This document shows positions 41,301-54,163 of a DNA stretch of 64,000 nt, piece after piece. The notes beneath the pieces are model-generated. The model had not been told where the DNA came from. It ran no database searches and was given only the letters and a program-made list of their open reading frames with translations. The DNA is from Siphonodentalium dalli (lineage: Eukaryota > Mollusca > Scaphopoda > Gadilida > Siphonodentaliidae). The stretch spans positions 124,001 through 188,000 of the forward strand of contig CP136064.1 in NCBI GenBank assembly GCA_032622095.1. Reading direction: 5' to 3'. A program made the translations under genes and the position numbers. The first letter of the stretch is position 1. Each line of letters opens with the position of its first letter.

Positions 41301-43574
41301 CCTTTAAGTTGATATACATCTGTTCCTCTAAACATACATTTGCATTCCAAAATGAAGATATTTATTTTCTGTAGTCATTGTAAATGACAACCCGATTCGG
41401 ATATGGCCAGATTTGACATGGCGCGGTATGGAGAAACATGCGCCAAGTAGAAAATATCCAACCGTACTCCACCATGGAACCAGTCTAAATCAGACACCTC
41501 TTTAAGTTGGTGACTGTGTTACTTATGTCCCTTTAAGTTGAGATACATCTGTTCCTTTAAACATACATTTGCATTCCAACATGAAGATATTTATTTTCTG
41601 CAGTCATTGTAAATGACAACCCGATTCGGATATGGCCAGATTTGACATGGCGCGGTATGGAGAAACATGCGCAAAATTGAAAATATCCAACCGTACTCCA
41701 CCATGTAACCAGTCTATAGCAGATACCCCTTCAAGTTGGTGACGGTGTTACTTATGTCCCTTTAAGTTGAGATACATCTGTTCCTTTAAACATTCATTTG
41801 CATTCCAACATGAAGATATATATTTTCTGCAGTCATTGTAAATGACAACCCGATTCGGATATGGCCAGATTTGACATGGCGCGGTATGGAGAAACATGCG
41901 CCAAATTGAAAATATCCAACCGTACTCCACCATGGAACCAGTCTATAGCAGATACCCCTTAAAGTTGGTGACTGTGTTACTTATGTCCCTTTAAGTTGAG
42001 ATACATCTGTTCCTTTAAACATACATTTGCATTCCACCATGAAGATATATATTTTCTGCAGTCATTGTAAATGACAACCCGATTCGGATATGGCCAGATT
42101 TGACATGGCGCGGTATGGAGAAACATGCGCCAAATTGAAAATATCCAACCGTACTCCACCATGGAACCAGTCTATAGCAGATACCCCTTTAAGTTGGTGA
42201 CTGTGTTACTTATGTCCCTTTAAGTTGAGATACATCTGTTCCTCTAAACATACATTTGCATTCCACCATGAAGATATATATTTTCTGCAGTCATTGTAAA
42301 TGACAACCCGATTCGGATATGGCCAGATTTGACATGGCGCGGTATGGAGAAACATGCGCCAAATTGAAAATATCCAACCGTACTCCACCATGGAACCAGT
42401 CTATAGCAGATACCCCTTTAAGTGGGTGACTGTGTTACTTATGTCCCTTTAAGTTGAGATACATCTGTTCCTTTAAACATACATTTGCTTTCCAACATGA
42501 AGATATTTATTTTCTGTAGTCATTGTAAATGACAACCCGATTCGGATATGGCCAGATTTGACATTGCGCGGTAGGGAGAAACATGCGCCAAATTGAAAAT
42601 ATCCAACAGTACTCCACCATGGAACCAGTCTATAGCAGATACCCCTTAAAGTTGGTGACTGTGTTACTTATGTCCCTTTAAGTTGAGATACATCTGTTTC
42701 TTTAAACATACATTTGCATTCCAACATGAAGATATTTATTTTCTGTAGTCATTGTAAATGACAACCCGATTCGGATATGGCCAGATTTGACATGACGCGG
42801 TAGGGAGAAACATGCGCCAAATTGAAAATATCCAACAGTACTCCACCATGGAACCAGTCTATAGCAGATACCCCTTAAAGTTGGTGACGTGTTACTTATG
42901 TCCCTTTAAGTTGAGATACATCTGTTCCTTTAAACATACATTTGCATTCCAACATGAAGATATTTATTTTCTGTAGTCATTGTAAATGACAACCCGATTC
43001 GGATATGGCCAGATTTGACATGGCGCGGTATGGAGAAACATGCGCCAAATAGAAAATATCCAACCGTACTCCACCATGGAACCAGTCTATAGCAGATACC
43101 CCTTAAAGTTGGTGACTGTGTTACTTATGTCCCTTTAAGTTGATATACATCTGTTCCTCTAAACATACATTTGCATTCCAAAATGAAGATATTTATTTTC
43201 TGTAGTCATTGTAAATGACAACCCGATTCGGATATAGCCAGATTTGACATGGCGCGGTATGGAGAAAGATGCGCCAAGTAGAAAATATCCAACCGTACTC
43301 CACCATGGAACCAGTCTATAGCAGATACCACTTTAAGTTGGTGACTGTGTTACTTATGTCCCTTTAAGTTGAGATACATCTGTTCCTTTAAACATACATT
43401 TGCATTCCACCATAAAGATATATATTTTCTGCAGTCATTGTAAATGACAACCCGATTCGGATATGGCCAGATTTGACATGGCGCGGTATGGAGAAACATG
43501 CGCCAAATTGAAAATATCCAACCGTACTCCACCATGGAACCAGTCTATAGCAGATACCCCTTTAAGTGGGTGAC

Positions 43575-45860
43575 TGTGTTATTTATGTCCCTTTAAGTTG
43601 AGATACATCTGTTCCTTTAAACATACATTTGCATTCCAACATGAAGATATATATTTTCTGCAGTCATTGTAAATGACAACCCGATTCGGATATTGGCCAG
43701 ATTTGACATGGCGCGGTATGGAGAAACATGCGCCAAATTGAAAATATCCAACCGTACTCCACCATGGAACCAGTCTATAGCAGATACCCCTTAAAGTTGG
43801 TGACTGTGTTACTTATGTCCCTTTAAGTTGAGATACATCTGTTCCTTTAAACATACATTTGCATTCCAACATGAAGATATATATTTTCTGCAGTCATTGT
43901 AAATGACAACCCGATTCGGATATGGCCAGATTTGACATGGCGCGGTATGGAGAAACATGCGCCAAATTGAAAATATCCAACCGTACTCCACCATGGAACC
44001 AGTCTATAGCAGATACCCCTTTAAGTTGGTGACGTGTTACTTATGTCCCTTTAAGTTGAGATACATCTGTTCCTTTAAACAAACATTTGCATTCCAACAT
44101 GAAGATATTTATTTTCTGCAGTCATTGTAAATGACAACCCGATTCGGATATGGCAGATTTGACATGGCGCGGTATGGAGAAACATGCGCCAAATTGAAAA
44201 TATCCAACCGTACTCCACCATGTAACCAGTCTATAGCAGATACCCCTTAAAGTTGGTGACGGTGTTACTTATGTCCCTTTAAGTTGAGATACATCTGTTC
44301 CTTTAAACATACATTTGCATTCCACCATGAAGATATATATTTTCTGCAGTCATTGTAAATGACAACCCGATTCGGATAGGGCCAGATTTGACATGGCGCG
44401 GTATGGAGAAACATGCGCCAAATTGAAAATATCCAACCGTACTCCACCATGGAACCAGTCTATAGCAGATACCCCTTTAAGTTGGTGACTGTGTTACTTA
44501 TGTCCCTTTAAGTTGAGATACATCTGTTCCTTTAAACATACATTTGCATTCCACCATGAAGATATATATTTTCTGCAGTCATTGTAAATGACAACCCGAT
44601 TCGGATATGGCCAGATTTGACATGGCGCGGTATGGAGAAACATGCGCCAAATTGAAAATATCCAACCGTACTCCACCATGGAACCAGTCTATAGCAGATA
44701 CCCCTTTAAGTTGGTGACTGTGTTATTTATGTCCCTTTAAGTTGAGATACATCTGTTCCTTTAAACATACATTTGCATTCCAACATGAAGATATATATTT
44801 TCTGCAGTCATTGTAAATGACAACCCGATTCGGATATTGGCCAGATTTGACATGGCGCGGTATGGAGAAACATGCGCCAAATTGAAAATATCCAACCGTA
44901 CTCCACCATGGAACCAGTCTATAGCAGATACCCCTTAAAGTTGGTGACTGTGTTACTTATGTCCCTTTAAGTTGAGATACATCTGTTCCTTTAAACATAC
45001 ATTTGCATTCCAACATGAAGATATATATTTTCTGCAGTCATTGTAAATGACAACCCGATTCAGATATGGCCAGATTTGACATGGCGCGGTATGGAGAAAC
45101 ATGCGCCAAATTGAAAATATCCAACCGTACTCTACCATGGAACCAGTCTATAGCAGATACCCCTTTAAGTTGGTGACTGTGTTACTTATGTCCCTTTAAG
45201 TTGAGATACATCTGTTCCTTTAAACAAACATTTGCATTCCAACATGAAGATATTTATTTTCTGCAGTCATTGTAAATGACAACCCGATTCGGATATGGCC
45301 AGATTTGACATGGCGCGGTATGGAGAAACATGCGCCAAATTGAAAATATCCAACCGTACTCCACCATGGAACCAGTCTATAGCAGATACCCCTTAAAGTT
45401 GGTGACTGTGTTACTTATGTCCCTTTAAGTTGAGATACATCTGTTCCTTTAAACATACATTTGCATTCCAACATGAAGATATATACTTTCTGCAGTCATT
45501 GTAAATGACAACCCGATTCGGATATGGCCAGATTTGACATGGCGCGGTATGGTGAAACATGCGCCAAATTGAAAATATCCAACCGTACTCCACCATGGAA
45601 CCAGTCTATAGCAGATACCCCTTAAAGTTGGTGACTGTGTTACTTATGTCCCTTTAAGTTGAGATACATCTGTTCCTTTAAACATACATTTGCATTCCAC
45701 CATGAAGATATATATTTTCTGCAGTCATTGTAAATGACAACCCGATTCAGATAGGGCCAGATTTGACATGGCGCGGTATGGAGAAACATGCGCCAAATTG
45801 AAAATATCCAACCGAACTCCACCATGGAACCAGTCTATAGCAGATACCCCTTTAAGTTGG
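43575..45860 (-). repeat. Distinct sub-block with 1-bp insertions and deletions
   Basis: Two monomers carry GATATTGGCC (one extra T, near 43,692 and 44,835) together with GTTATTTATG (near 43,579 and 44,723). They are 1,143 bp apart, which is five monomers minus two: one base lost at GTGACGTG near 44,031 and one at TATGGCAGA near 44,152. The zone also has an AACAAACATTTGC monomer (45,220) and one with TATGGTGAAAC (45,550). The same set of variants reappears in + orientation at 52.9-54.0 kb. Confidence 0.85.
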
Positions 45861-47012
45861 TGACTGTGTTACTTATGTCCCTTTAAGTTGAGATACATCT
45901 GTTCCTCTAAACATACATTTGCATTCCACCATGAAGATATATATTTTCTGCAGTCATTGTAAATGACAACCCGATTCGGATATGGCCAGATTTGACATGG
46001 CGCGGTATGGAGAAACATGCGCCAAATTGAAAATATCCAACCGTACTCCACCATGGAACCAGTCTATAGCAGATACCCCTTTAAGTGGGTGACTGTGTTA
46101 CTTATGTCCCTTTAAGTTGAGATACATCTGTTCCTTTAAACATACATTTGCTTTCCAACATGAAGATAATTATTTTCTGTAGTCATTGTAAATGACAACC
46201 CGATTCGGATATGGCCAGATTTGACATTGCGCGGTAGGGAGAAACATGCGCCAAATTGAAAATATCCAACAGTACTCCACCATGGAACCAGTCTATAGCA
46301 GATACCCCTTAAAGTTGGTGACTGTGTTACTTATGTCCCTTTAAGTTGAGATACATCTGTTTCTTTAAACATACATTTGCATTCCAACATGAAGATATTT
46401 ATTTTCTGTAGTCATTGTAAATGACAACCCGATTCGGATATGGCCAGATTTGACATGACGCGGTAGGGAGAAACATGCGCCAAATTGAAAATATCCAACA
46501 GTACTCCACCATGGAACCAGTCTATAGCAGATACCCCTTAAAGTTGGTGACGTGTTACTTATGTCCCTTTAAGTTGAGATACATCTGTTCCTTTAAACAT
46601 ACATTTGCATTCCAACATGAAGATATTTATTTTCTGTAGTCATTGTAAATGACAACCCGATTCGGATATGGCCAGATTTGACATGGCGCGGTATGGAGAA
46701 ACATGCGCCAAATAGAAAATATCCAACCGTACTCCACCATGGAACCAGTCTATAGCAGATACCCCTTAAAGTTGGTGACTGTGTTACTTATGTCCCTTTA
46801 AGTTGAGATACATCTGTTCCTTTAAACATACATTTGCATTCCACCATGAAGATATATATTTTCTGCAGTCATTGTAAATGACAACCCGATTCAGATAGGG
46901 CCAGATTTGACATGGCGCGGTATGGAGAAACATGCGCCAAATTGAAAATATCCAACCGAACTCCACCATGGAACCAGTCTATAGCAGATACCCCTTTAAG
47001 TTGATGACTGTG

Positions 47013-49529
47013 TTACTTATGTCCCTTTAAGTTGAGATACATCTGTTCCTCTAAACATACATTTGCATTCCACCATGAAGATATATATTTTCTGCAGTCA
47101 TTGTAAATGACAACCCGATTCGGATATGGCCAGATTTGACATGGCGCGGTATGGAGAAACATGCGCCAAATTGAAAATATCCAACCGTACTCCACCATGG
47201 AACCAGTCTATAGCAGATACCCCTTTAAGTGGGTGACTGTGTTACTTATGTCCCTTTAAGTTGAGATACATCTGTTCCTTTAAACATACATTTGCTTTCC
47301 AACATGAAGATATTTATTTTCTGTAGTCATTGTAAATGACAACCCGATTCGGATATGGCCAGATTTGACATTGCGCGGTAGGGAGAAACATGCGCCAAAT
47401 TGAAAATATCCAACAGTACTCCACCATGGAACCAGTCTATAGCAGATACCCCTTAAAGTTGGTGACTGTGTTACTTATGTCCCTTTAAGTTGAGATACAT
47501 CTGTTTCTTTAAACATACATTTGCATTCCAACATGAAGATATTTATTTTCTGTAGTCATTGTAAATGACAACCCGATTCGGATATGGCCAGATTTGACAT
47601 GACGCGGTAGGGAGAAACATGCGCCAAATTGAAAATATCCAACAGTACTCCACCATGGAACCAGTCTATAGCAGATACCCCTTAAAGTTGGTGACGTGTT
47701 ACTTATGTCCCTTTAAGTTGAGATACATCTGTTCCTTTAAACATACATTTGCATTCCAACATGAAGATATTTATTTTCTGTAGTCATTGTAAATGACAAC
47801 CCGATTCGGATATGGCCAGATTTGACATGGCGCGGTATGGAGAAACATGCGCCAAATAGAAAATATCCAACCGTACTCCACCATGGAACCAGTCTATAGC
47901 AGATACCCCTTAAAGTTGGTGACTGTGTTACTTATGTCCCTTTAAGTTGATATACATCTGTTCCTCTAAACATACATTTGCATTCCAAAATGAAGATATT
48001 TATTTTCTGTAGTCATTGTAAATGACAACCCGATTCGGATATGGCCAGATTTGACATGGCGCGGTATGGAGAAACATGCGCCAAGTAGAAAATATCCAAC
48101 CGTACTCCACCATGGAACCAGTCTAAATCAGACACCTCTTTAAGTTGGTGACTGTGTTACTTATGTCCCTTTAAGTTGAGATACATCTGTTCCTTTAAAC
48201 ATACATTAGCATTCCAACATGAAGATATTTATTTTCTGCAGTCATTGTAAATGACAACCCGATTCGGATATGGCCAGATTTGACATGGCGCGGTATGGAG
48301 AAACATGCGCAAAATTGAAAATATCCAACCGTACTCCACCATGTAACCAGTCTATAGCAGATACCCCTTCAAGTTGGTGACGGTGTTACTTATGTCCCTT
48401 TAAGTTGAGATACATCTGTTCCTTTAAACATTCATTTGCATTCCAACATGAAGATATATATTTTCTGCAGTCATTGTAAATGACAACCCGATTCGGATAT
48501 GGCCAGATTTGACATGGCGCGGTATGGAGAAACATGCGCCAAATTGAAAATATCCAACCGTACTCCACCATGGAACCAGTCTATTGCAGATACCCCTTAA
48601 AGTTGGTGACTGTGTTACTTATGTCCCTTTAAGTTGAGATACATCTGTTCCTTTAAACATACATTTGCATTCCACCATGAAGATATATATTTTCTGCAGT
48701 CATTGTAAATGACAACCCGATTCGGATAGGGCCAGATTTGACATGGCGCGGTATGGAGAAACATGCGCCAAATTGAAAATATCCAACCGTACTCCACCAT
48801 GGAACCAGTCTATAGCAGATACCCCTTTAAGTGGGTGACTGTGTTACTTATGTCCCTTTAAGTTGAGATACATCTGTTTCTTTAAACATACATTTGCATT
48901 CCAACATGAAGATATTTATTTTCTGTAGTCATTGTAAATGACAACCCGATTCGGATATGGCCAGATTTGACATGACGCGGTAGGGAGAAACATGCGCCAA
49001 ATTGAAAATATCCAACAGTACTCCACCATGGAACCAGTCTATAGCAGATACCCCTTAAAGTTGGTGACGTGTTACTTATGTCCCTTTAAGTTGAGATACA
49101 TCTGTTCCTTTAAACATACATTTGCATTCCAACATGAAGATATTTATTTTCTGTAGTCATTGTAAATGACAACCCGATTCGGATATGGCCAGATTTGACA
49201 TGGCGCGGTATGGAGAAACATGCGCCAAATAGAAAATATCCAACCGTACTCCACCATGGAACCAGTCTATAGCAGATACCCCTTAAAGTTGGTGACTGTG
49301 TTACTTATGTCCCTTTAAGTTGAGATACATCTGTTCCTTTAAACATACATTTGCATTCCACCATGAAGATATATATTTTCTGCAGTCATTGTAAATGACA
49401 ACCCGATTCAGATAGGGCCAGATTTGACATGGCGCGGTATGGAGAAACATGCGCCAAATTGAAAATATCCAACCGAACTCCACCATGGAACCAGTCTATA
49501 GCAGATACCCCTTTAAGTTGGTGACTGTG
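47013..49529 (-). repeat. 2,517 bp higher-order repeat, 11 monomers (copy 1)
   Basis: Eleven monomers minus two single-base deletions. Private markers ACATTAGCATTCC (near 48,203) and GTCTATTGCAG (near 48,580) recur exactly 2,517 bp later. The first eight monomers match the next copy in order; the rest belong to a second partial cassette. Confidence 0.87.
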
Positions 49530-52046
49530 TTACTTATGTCCCTTTAAGTTGAGATACATCTGTTCCTCTAAACATACATTTGCATTCCACCATGAAGATA
49601 TATATTTTCTGCAGTCATTGTAAATGACAACCCGATTCGGATATGGCCAGATTTGACATGGCGCGGTATGGAGAAACATGCGCCAAATTGAAAATATCCA
49701 ACCGTACTCCACCATGGAACCAGTCTATAGCAGATACCCCTTTAAGTGGGTGACTGTGTTACTTATGTCCCTTTAAGTTGAGATACATCTGTTCCTTTAA
49801 ACATACATTTGCTTTCCAACATGAAGATATTTATTTTCTGTAGTCATTGTAAATGACAACCCGATTCGGATATGGCCAGATTTGACATTGCGCGGTAGGG
49901 AGAAACATGCGCCAAATTGAAAATATCCAACAGTACTCCACCATGGAACCAGTCTATAGCAGATACCCCTTAAAGTTGGTGACTGTGTTACTTATGTCCC
50001 TTTAAGTTGAGATACATCTGTTTCTTTAAACATACATTTGCATTCCAACATGAAGATATTTATTTTCTGTAGTCATTGTAAATGACAACCCGATTCGGAT
50101 ATGGCCAGATTTGACATGACGCGGTAGGGAGAAACATGCGCCAAATTGAAAATATCCAACAGTACTCCACCATGGAACCAGTCTATAGCAGATACCCCTT
50201 AAAGTTGGTGACGTGTTACTTATGTCCCTTTAAGTTGAGATACATCTGTTCCTTTAAACATACATTTGCATTCCAACATGAAGATATTTATTTTCTGTAG
50301 TCATTGTAAATGACAACCCGATTCGGATATGGCCAGATTTGACATGGCGCGGTATGGAGAAACATGCGCCAAATAGAAAATATCCAACCGTACTCCACCA
50401 TGGAACCAGTCTATAGCAGATACCCCTTAAAGTTGGTGACTGTGTTACTTATGTCCCTTTAAGTTGATATACATCTGTTCCTCTAAACATACATTTGCAT
50501 TCCAAAATGAAGATGTTTATTTTCTGTAGTCATTGTAAATGACAACCCGATTCGGATATGGCCAGATTTGACATGGCGCGGTATGGAGAAACATGCGCCA
50601 AGTAGAAAATATCCAACCGTACTCCACCATGGAACCAGTCTAAATCAGACACCTCTTTAAGTTGGTGACTGTGTTACTTATGTCCCTTTAAGTTGAGATA
50701 CATCTGTTCCTTTAAACATACATTAGCATTCCAACATGAAGATATTTATTTTCTGCAGTCATTGTAAATGACAACCCGATTCGGATATGGCCAGATTTGA
50801 CATGGCGCGGTATGGAGAAACATGCGCAAAATTGAAAATATCCAACCGTACTCCACCATGTAACCAGTCTATAGCAGATACCCCTTCAAGTTGGTGACGG
50901 TGTTACTTATGTCCCTTTAAGTTGAGATACATCTGTTCCTTTAAACATTCATTTGCATTCCAACATGAAGATATATATTTTCTGCAGTCATTGTAAATGA
51001 CAACCCGATTCGGATATGGCCAGATTTGACATGGCGCGGTATGGAGAAACATGCGCCAAATTGAAAATATCCAACCGTACTCCACCATGGAACCAGTCTA
51101 TTGCAGATACCCCTTAAAGTTGGTGACTGTGTTACTTATGTCCCTTTAAGTTGAGATACATCTGTTCCTTTAAACATACATTTGCATTCCACCATGAAGA
51201 TATATATTTTCTGCAGTCATTGTAAATGACAACCCGATTCGGATAGGGCCAGATTTGACATGGCGCGGTATGGAGAAACATGCGCCAAATTGAAAATATC
51301 CAACCGTACTCCACCATGGAACCAGTCTATAGCAGATACCCCTTTAAGTTGGTGACTGTGTTACTTATGTCCCTTTAAGTTGAGATACATCTGTTCCTCT
51401 AAACATACATTTGCATTCCACCATGAAGATATATATTTTCTGCAGTCATTGTAAATGACAACCCGATTCGGATATGGCCAGATTTGACATGGCGCGGTAT
51501 GGAGAAACATGCGCCAAATTGAAAATATCCAACCGTACTCCACCATGGAACCAGTCTATAGCAGATACCCCTTTAAGTGGGTGACTGTGTTACTTATGTC
51601 CCTTTAAGTTGAGATACATCTGTTCCTTTAAACATACATTTGCTTTCCAACATGAAGATATTTATTTTCTGTAGTCATTGTAAATGACAACCCGATTCGG
51701 ATATGGCCAGATTTGACATTGCGCGGTAGGGAGAAACATGCGCCAAATTGAAAATATCCAACAGTACTCCACCATGGAACCAGTCTATAGCAGATACCCC
51801 TTAAAGTTGGTGACTGTGTTACTTATGTCCCTTTAAGTTGAGATACATCTGTTCCTTTAAACAAACATTTGCATTCCAACATGAAGATATTTATTTTCTG
51901 CAGTCATTGTAAATGACAACCCGATTCGGATATGGCCAGATTTGACATGGCGCGGTATGGAGAAACATGCGCCAAATTGAAAATATCCAACCGTACTCCA
52001 CCATGGAACCAGTCTATAGCAGATACCCCTTAAAGTTGGTGACTGT
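49530..52046 (-). repeat. 2,517 bp higher-order repeat (copy 2, diverging after eight monomers)
   Basis: It repeats the previous unit for eight monomers, including ACATTAGCATTCC near 50,720 and GTCTATTGCAG near 51,097. From 51,361 it switches to another cassette start (TTCCTCTAAAC, then TTGCTTTCC at about 51,640) and to the AACAAACATTTGC monomer near 51,860. It therefore ends as a recombinant unit. Confidence 0.82.
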
Positions 52047-52425
52047 GTTACTTATGTCCCTTTAAGTTGAGATACATCTGTTCCTTTAAACATACATTTG
52101 CATTCCAACATGAAGATATATACTTTCTGCAGTCATTGTAAATGACAACCCGATTCGGATATGGCCAGATTTGACATGGCGCGGTATGGTGAAACATGCG
52201 CCAAATTGAAAATATCCAACCGTACTCCACCATGGAACCAGTCTATAGCAGATACCCCTTAAAGTTGGTGACTGTGTTACTTATGTCCCTTTAAGTTGAG
52301 ATACATCTGTTCCTTTAAACATACATTTGCATTCCACCATGAAGATATATATTTTCTGCAGTCATTGTAAATGACAACCCGATTCAGATAGGGCCAGATT
52401 TGACATGGCGCGGTATGGAGAAACA

Positions 52426-52428
52426 TGC
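52426..52428. other. Head-to-head inversion junction (3 bp overlap TGC)
   Basis: The - monomer reads GGAGAAACATGCGCC in other copies and the + monomer reads ATCTGCTATAGACTGG. Here GAGAAACATGC runs straight into TATAGACTGG, sharing TGC. On the + side the break is at consensus 228-1, beside CTATAG; on the - side it is the complement of consensus 50-52. It cuts the - monomer anchored at about 52,277 and creates short chimeric open frames on both strands. Confidence 0.96.
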
Positions 52429-54163
52429 TATAGACTGGTTCCATGGTGGAGTACGGTTGGATATTTTCAATTTGGCGCATGTTTCTCCATACCGCGCCAT
52501 GTCAAATCTGGCCATATCCGAATCGGGTTGTCATTTACAATGACTGCAGAAAATATATATCTTCATGTTGGAATGCAAATGTATGTTTAAAGGAACAGAT
52601 GTATCTCAACTTAAAGGGACATAAGTAACACAGTCACCAACTTAAAGGGGTATCTGCTATAGACTGGTTCCATGGTGGAGTACGGTTGGATATTTTTAAT
52701 TTGGCGCATGTTTCTCCATACCGCGCCATGTCAAATCTGGCCATATCCGAATCGGGTTGTCATTTACAATGACTGCAGAAAATATATATCTTCATGTTGG
52801 AATGCAAATGTATGTTTAAAGGAACAGATGTATCTCAACTTAAAGGGAAATAAGTAACACAGTCACCAACTTTAAGGGGTATCTGCTATAAGCTGGTTCC
52901 ATGGTGGAGTACGGTTGGATATTTTCAATTTGGCGCATGTTTCTCCATACCGCGCCATGTCAAATCTGGCCCTATCTGAATCGGGTTGTCATTTACAATG
53001 ACTGCAGAAAATATATATCTTCATGGTGGAATGCAAATGTATGTTTAAAGGAACAGATGTATCTCAACTTAAAGGGACATAAGTAACACAGTCACCAACT
53101 TTAAGGGGTATCTGCTATAGACTGGTTCCATGGTGGAGTACGGTTGGATATTTTCAATTTGGCGCATGTTTCACCATACCGCGCCATGTCAAATCTGGCC
53201 ATATCCGAATCGGGTTGTCATTTACAATGACTGCAGAAAGTATATATCTTCATGTTGGAATGCAAATGTATGTTTAAAGGAACAGATGTATCTCAACTTA
53301 AAGGGACATAAGTAACACAGTCACCAACTTTAAGGGGTATCTGCTATAGACTGGTTCCATGGTGGAGTACGGTTGGATATTTTCAATTTGGCGCATGTTT
53401 CTCCATACCGCGCCATGTCAAATCTGGCCATATCCGAATCGGGTTGTCATTTACAATGACTGCAGAAAATAAATATCTTCATGTTGGAATGCAAATGTTT
53501 GTTTAAAGGAACAGATGTATCTCAACTTAAAGGGACATAAGTAACACAGTCACCAACTTAAAGGGGTATCTGCTTTAGACTGGTTCCATGGTGGAGTACG
53601 GTTGGATATTTTCAATTTGGCGCATGTTTCTCCATACCGCGCCATGTCAAATCTGGCCATATCCGAATCGGGTTGTCATTTACAATGACTGCAGAAAATA
53701 TATATCTTCATGTTGGAATGCAAATGTATGTTTAAAGGAACAGATGTATCTCAACTTAAAGGGACATAAGTAACACAGTCACCAACTTTAAGGGGTATCT
53801 GCTATAGACTGGTTCCATGGTGGAGTACGGTTGGATATTTTCAATTTGGCGCATGTTTCTCCATACCGCGCCATGTCAAATCTGGCCAATATCCGAATCG
53901 GGTTGTCATTTACAATGACTGCAGAAAATATATATCTTCATGTTGGAATGCAAATGTATGTTTAAAGGAACAGATGTATCTCAACTTAAAGGGACATAAA
54001 TAACACAGTCACCAACTTAAAGGGGTATCTGCTATAGACTGGTTCCATGGTGGAGTACGGTTGGATATTTTCAATTTGGCGCATGTTTCTCCATACCGCG
54101 CCATGTCAAATCTGGCCATATCCGAATCGGGTTGTCATTTACAATGACTGCAGAAAATATATA
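52429..54163 (+). repeat. Forward copy of reverse-block variants
   Basis: The monomers at 52,901 (GGCCCTATCTGAATCGG), 53,130 (TTTCACCATACC with GAAAGTATATATC), 53,359 (AAATGTTTGTTT) and 53,817 (GGCCAATATCC, ending CATAAATAAC) match, in the same relative order, the reverse monomers at 45,640, 45,411, 45,182 and 44,724. The first three also match the reverse monomers just left of the junction (52,277, 52,048 and 51,819). The region is thus an inverted copy of the neighbouring reverse array, offset by about two monomers. Confidence 0.83.
54160..54163 (+). other. Deletion junction, 102 bp lost, 4 bp overlap TATA
   Basis: CAGAAAATATATA passes directly into TATAGACTGG, sharing TATA. Consensus 129-132 is joined to positions 2-5 of the next monomer, leaving a 127 bp monomer (anchors 54,047 and 54,174). 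It marks the switch between two higher-order families. The break uses the same two TATA-like words as the deletion at 1,897, but in the complementary sense: there 126 bp is lost, here 102 bp. Confidence 0.93.

Larger units (their letters stand above)
35340..52425 (-). repeat. Cassette-amplified zone tagged by a 1-bp deletion
   Basis: Reverse-form type H monomers (AACATTCATTTGC) recur at 35,340, 38,544, 41,748, 48,386 and 50,903. The recurring cassette, in rising coordinates, is TTGCTTTCC with TTGCGCGGTAGGG; then GTTTCTTTAAAC with GACGCGGTAGGG; then a monomer opening GTGACGTGTTAC, which lacks one T. It is often followed by a monomer with TTGATATACATC. The T-less monomers of the cassette lie near 36,478, 37,851, 39,453, 41,055, 42,886, 46,549, 47,693, 49,066 and 50,210, so spacings are 5, 6, 7, 8 or 16 monomers minus one base. 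The intervals 35,340-38,543 and 38,544-41,747 are both 3,204 bp but differ in monomer order. Confidence 0.88.
26167..52428 (-). repeat. Orientation block 2, reverse array
   Basis: About 115 monomers in reverse orientation: GTCTATAG, CCACCATGGAACC and CCCGATTCGGATATGGCC recur every 229 bases. The spacing is disturbed by several 1-bp indels between 36.4 and 50.3 kb. It ends at the head-to-head junction 52,426-52,428. Confidence 0.97.

Noticed and set aside
35340-41747. Two copies of a 3,204 bp HOR (35,340-38,543 and 38,544-41,747)
   Set aside because: The equal lengths are partly coincidental: only the start (H) and the last five to six monomers match, while the middle differs in order and type. 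I treat them as rearranged cassettes instead of a clean HOR pair.
52277-52590. Longer open frames on both strands across 52,426 (67 and 61 codons)
   Set aside because: They are chimeras created by the head-to-head junction and have no independent support.
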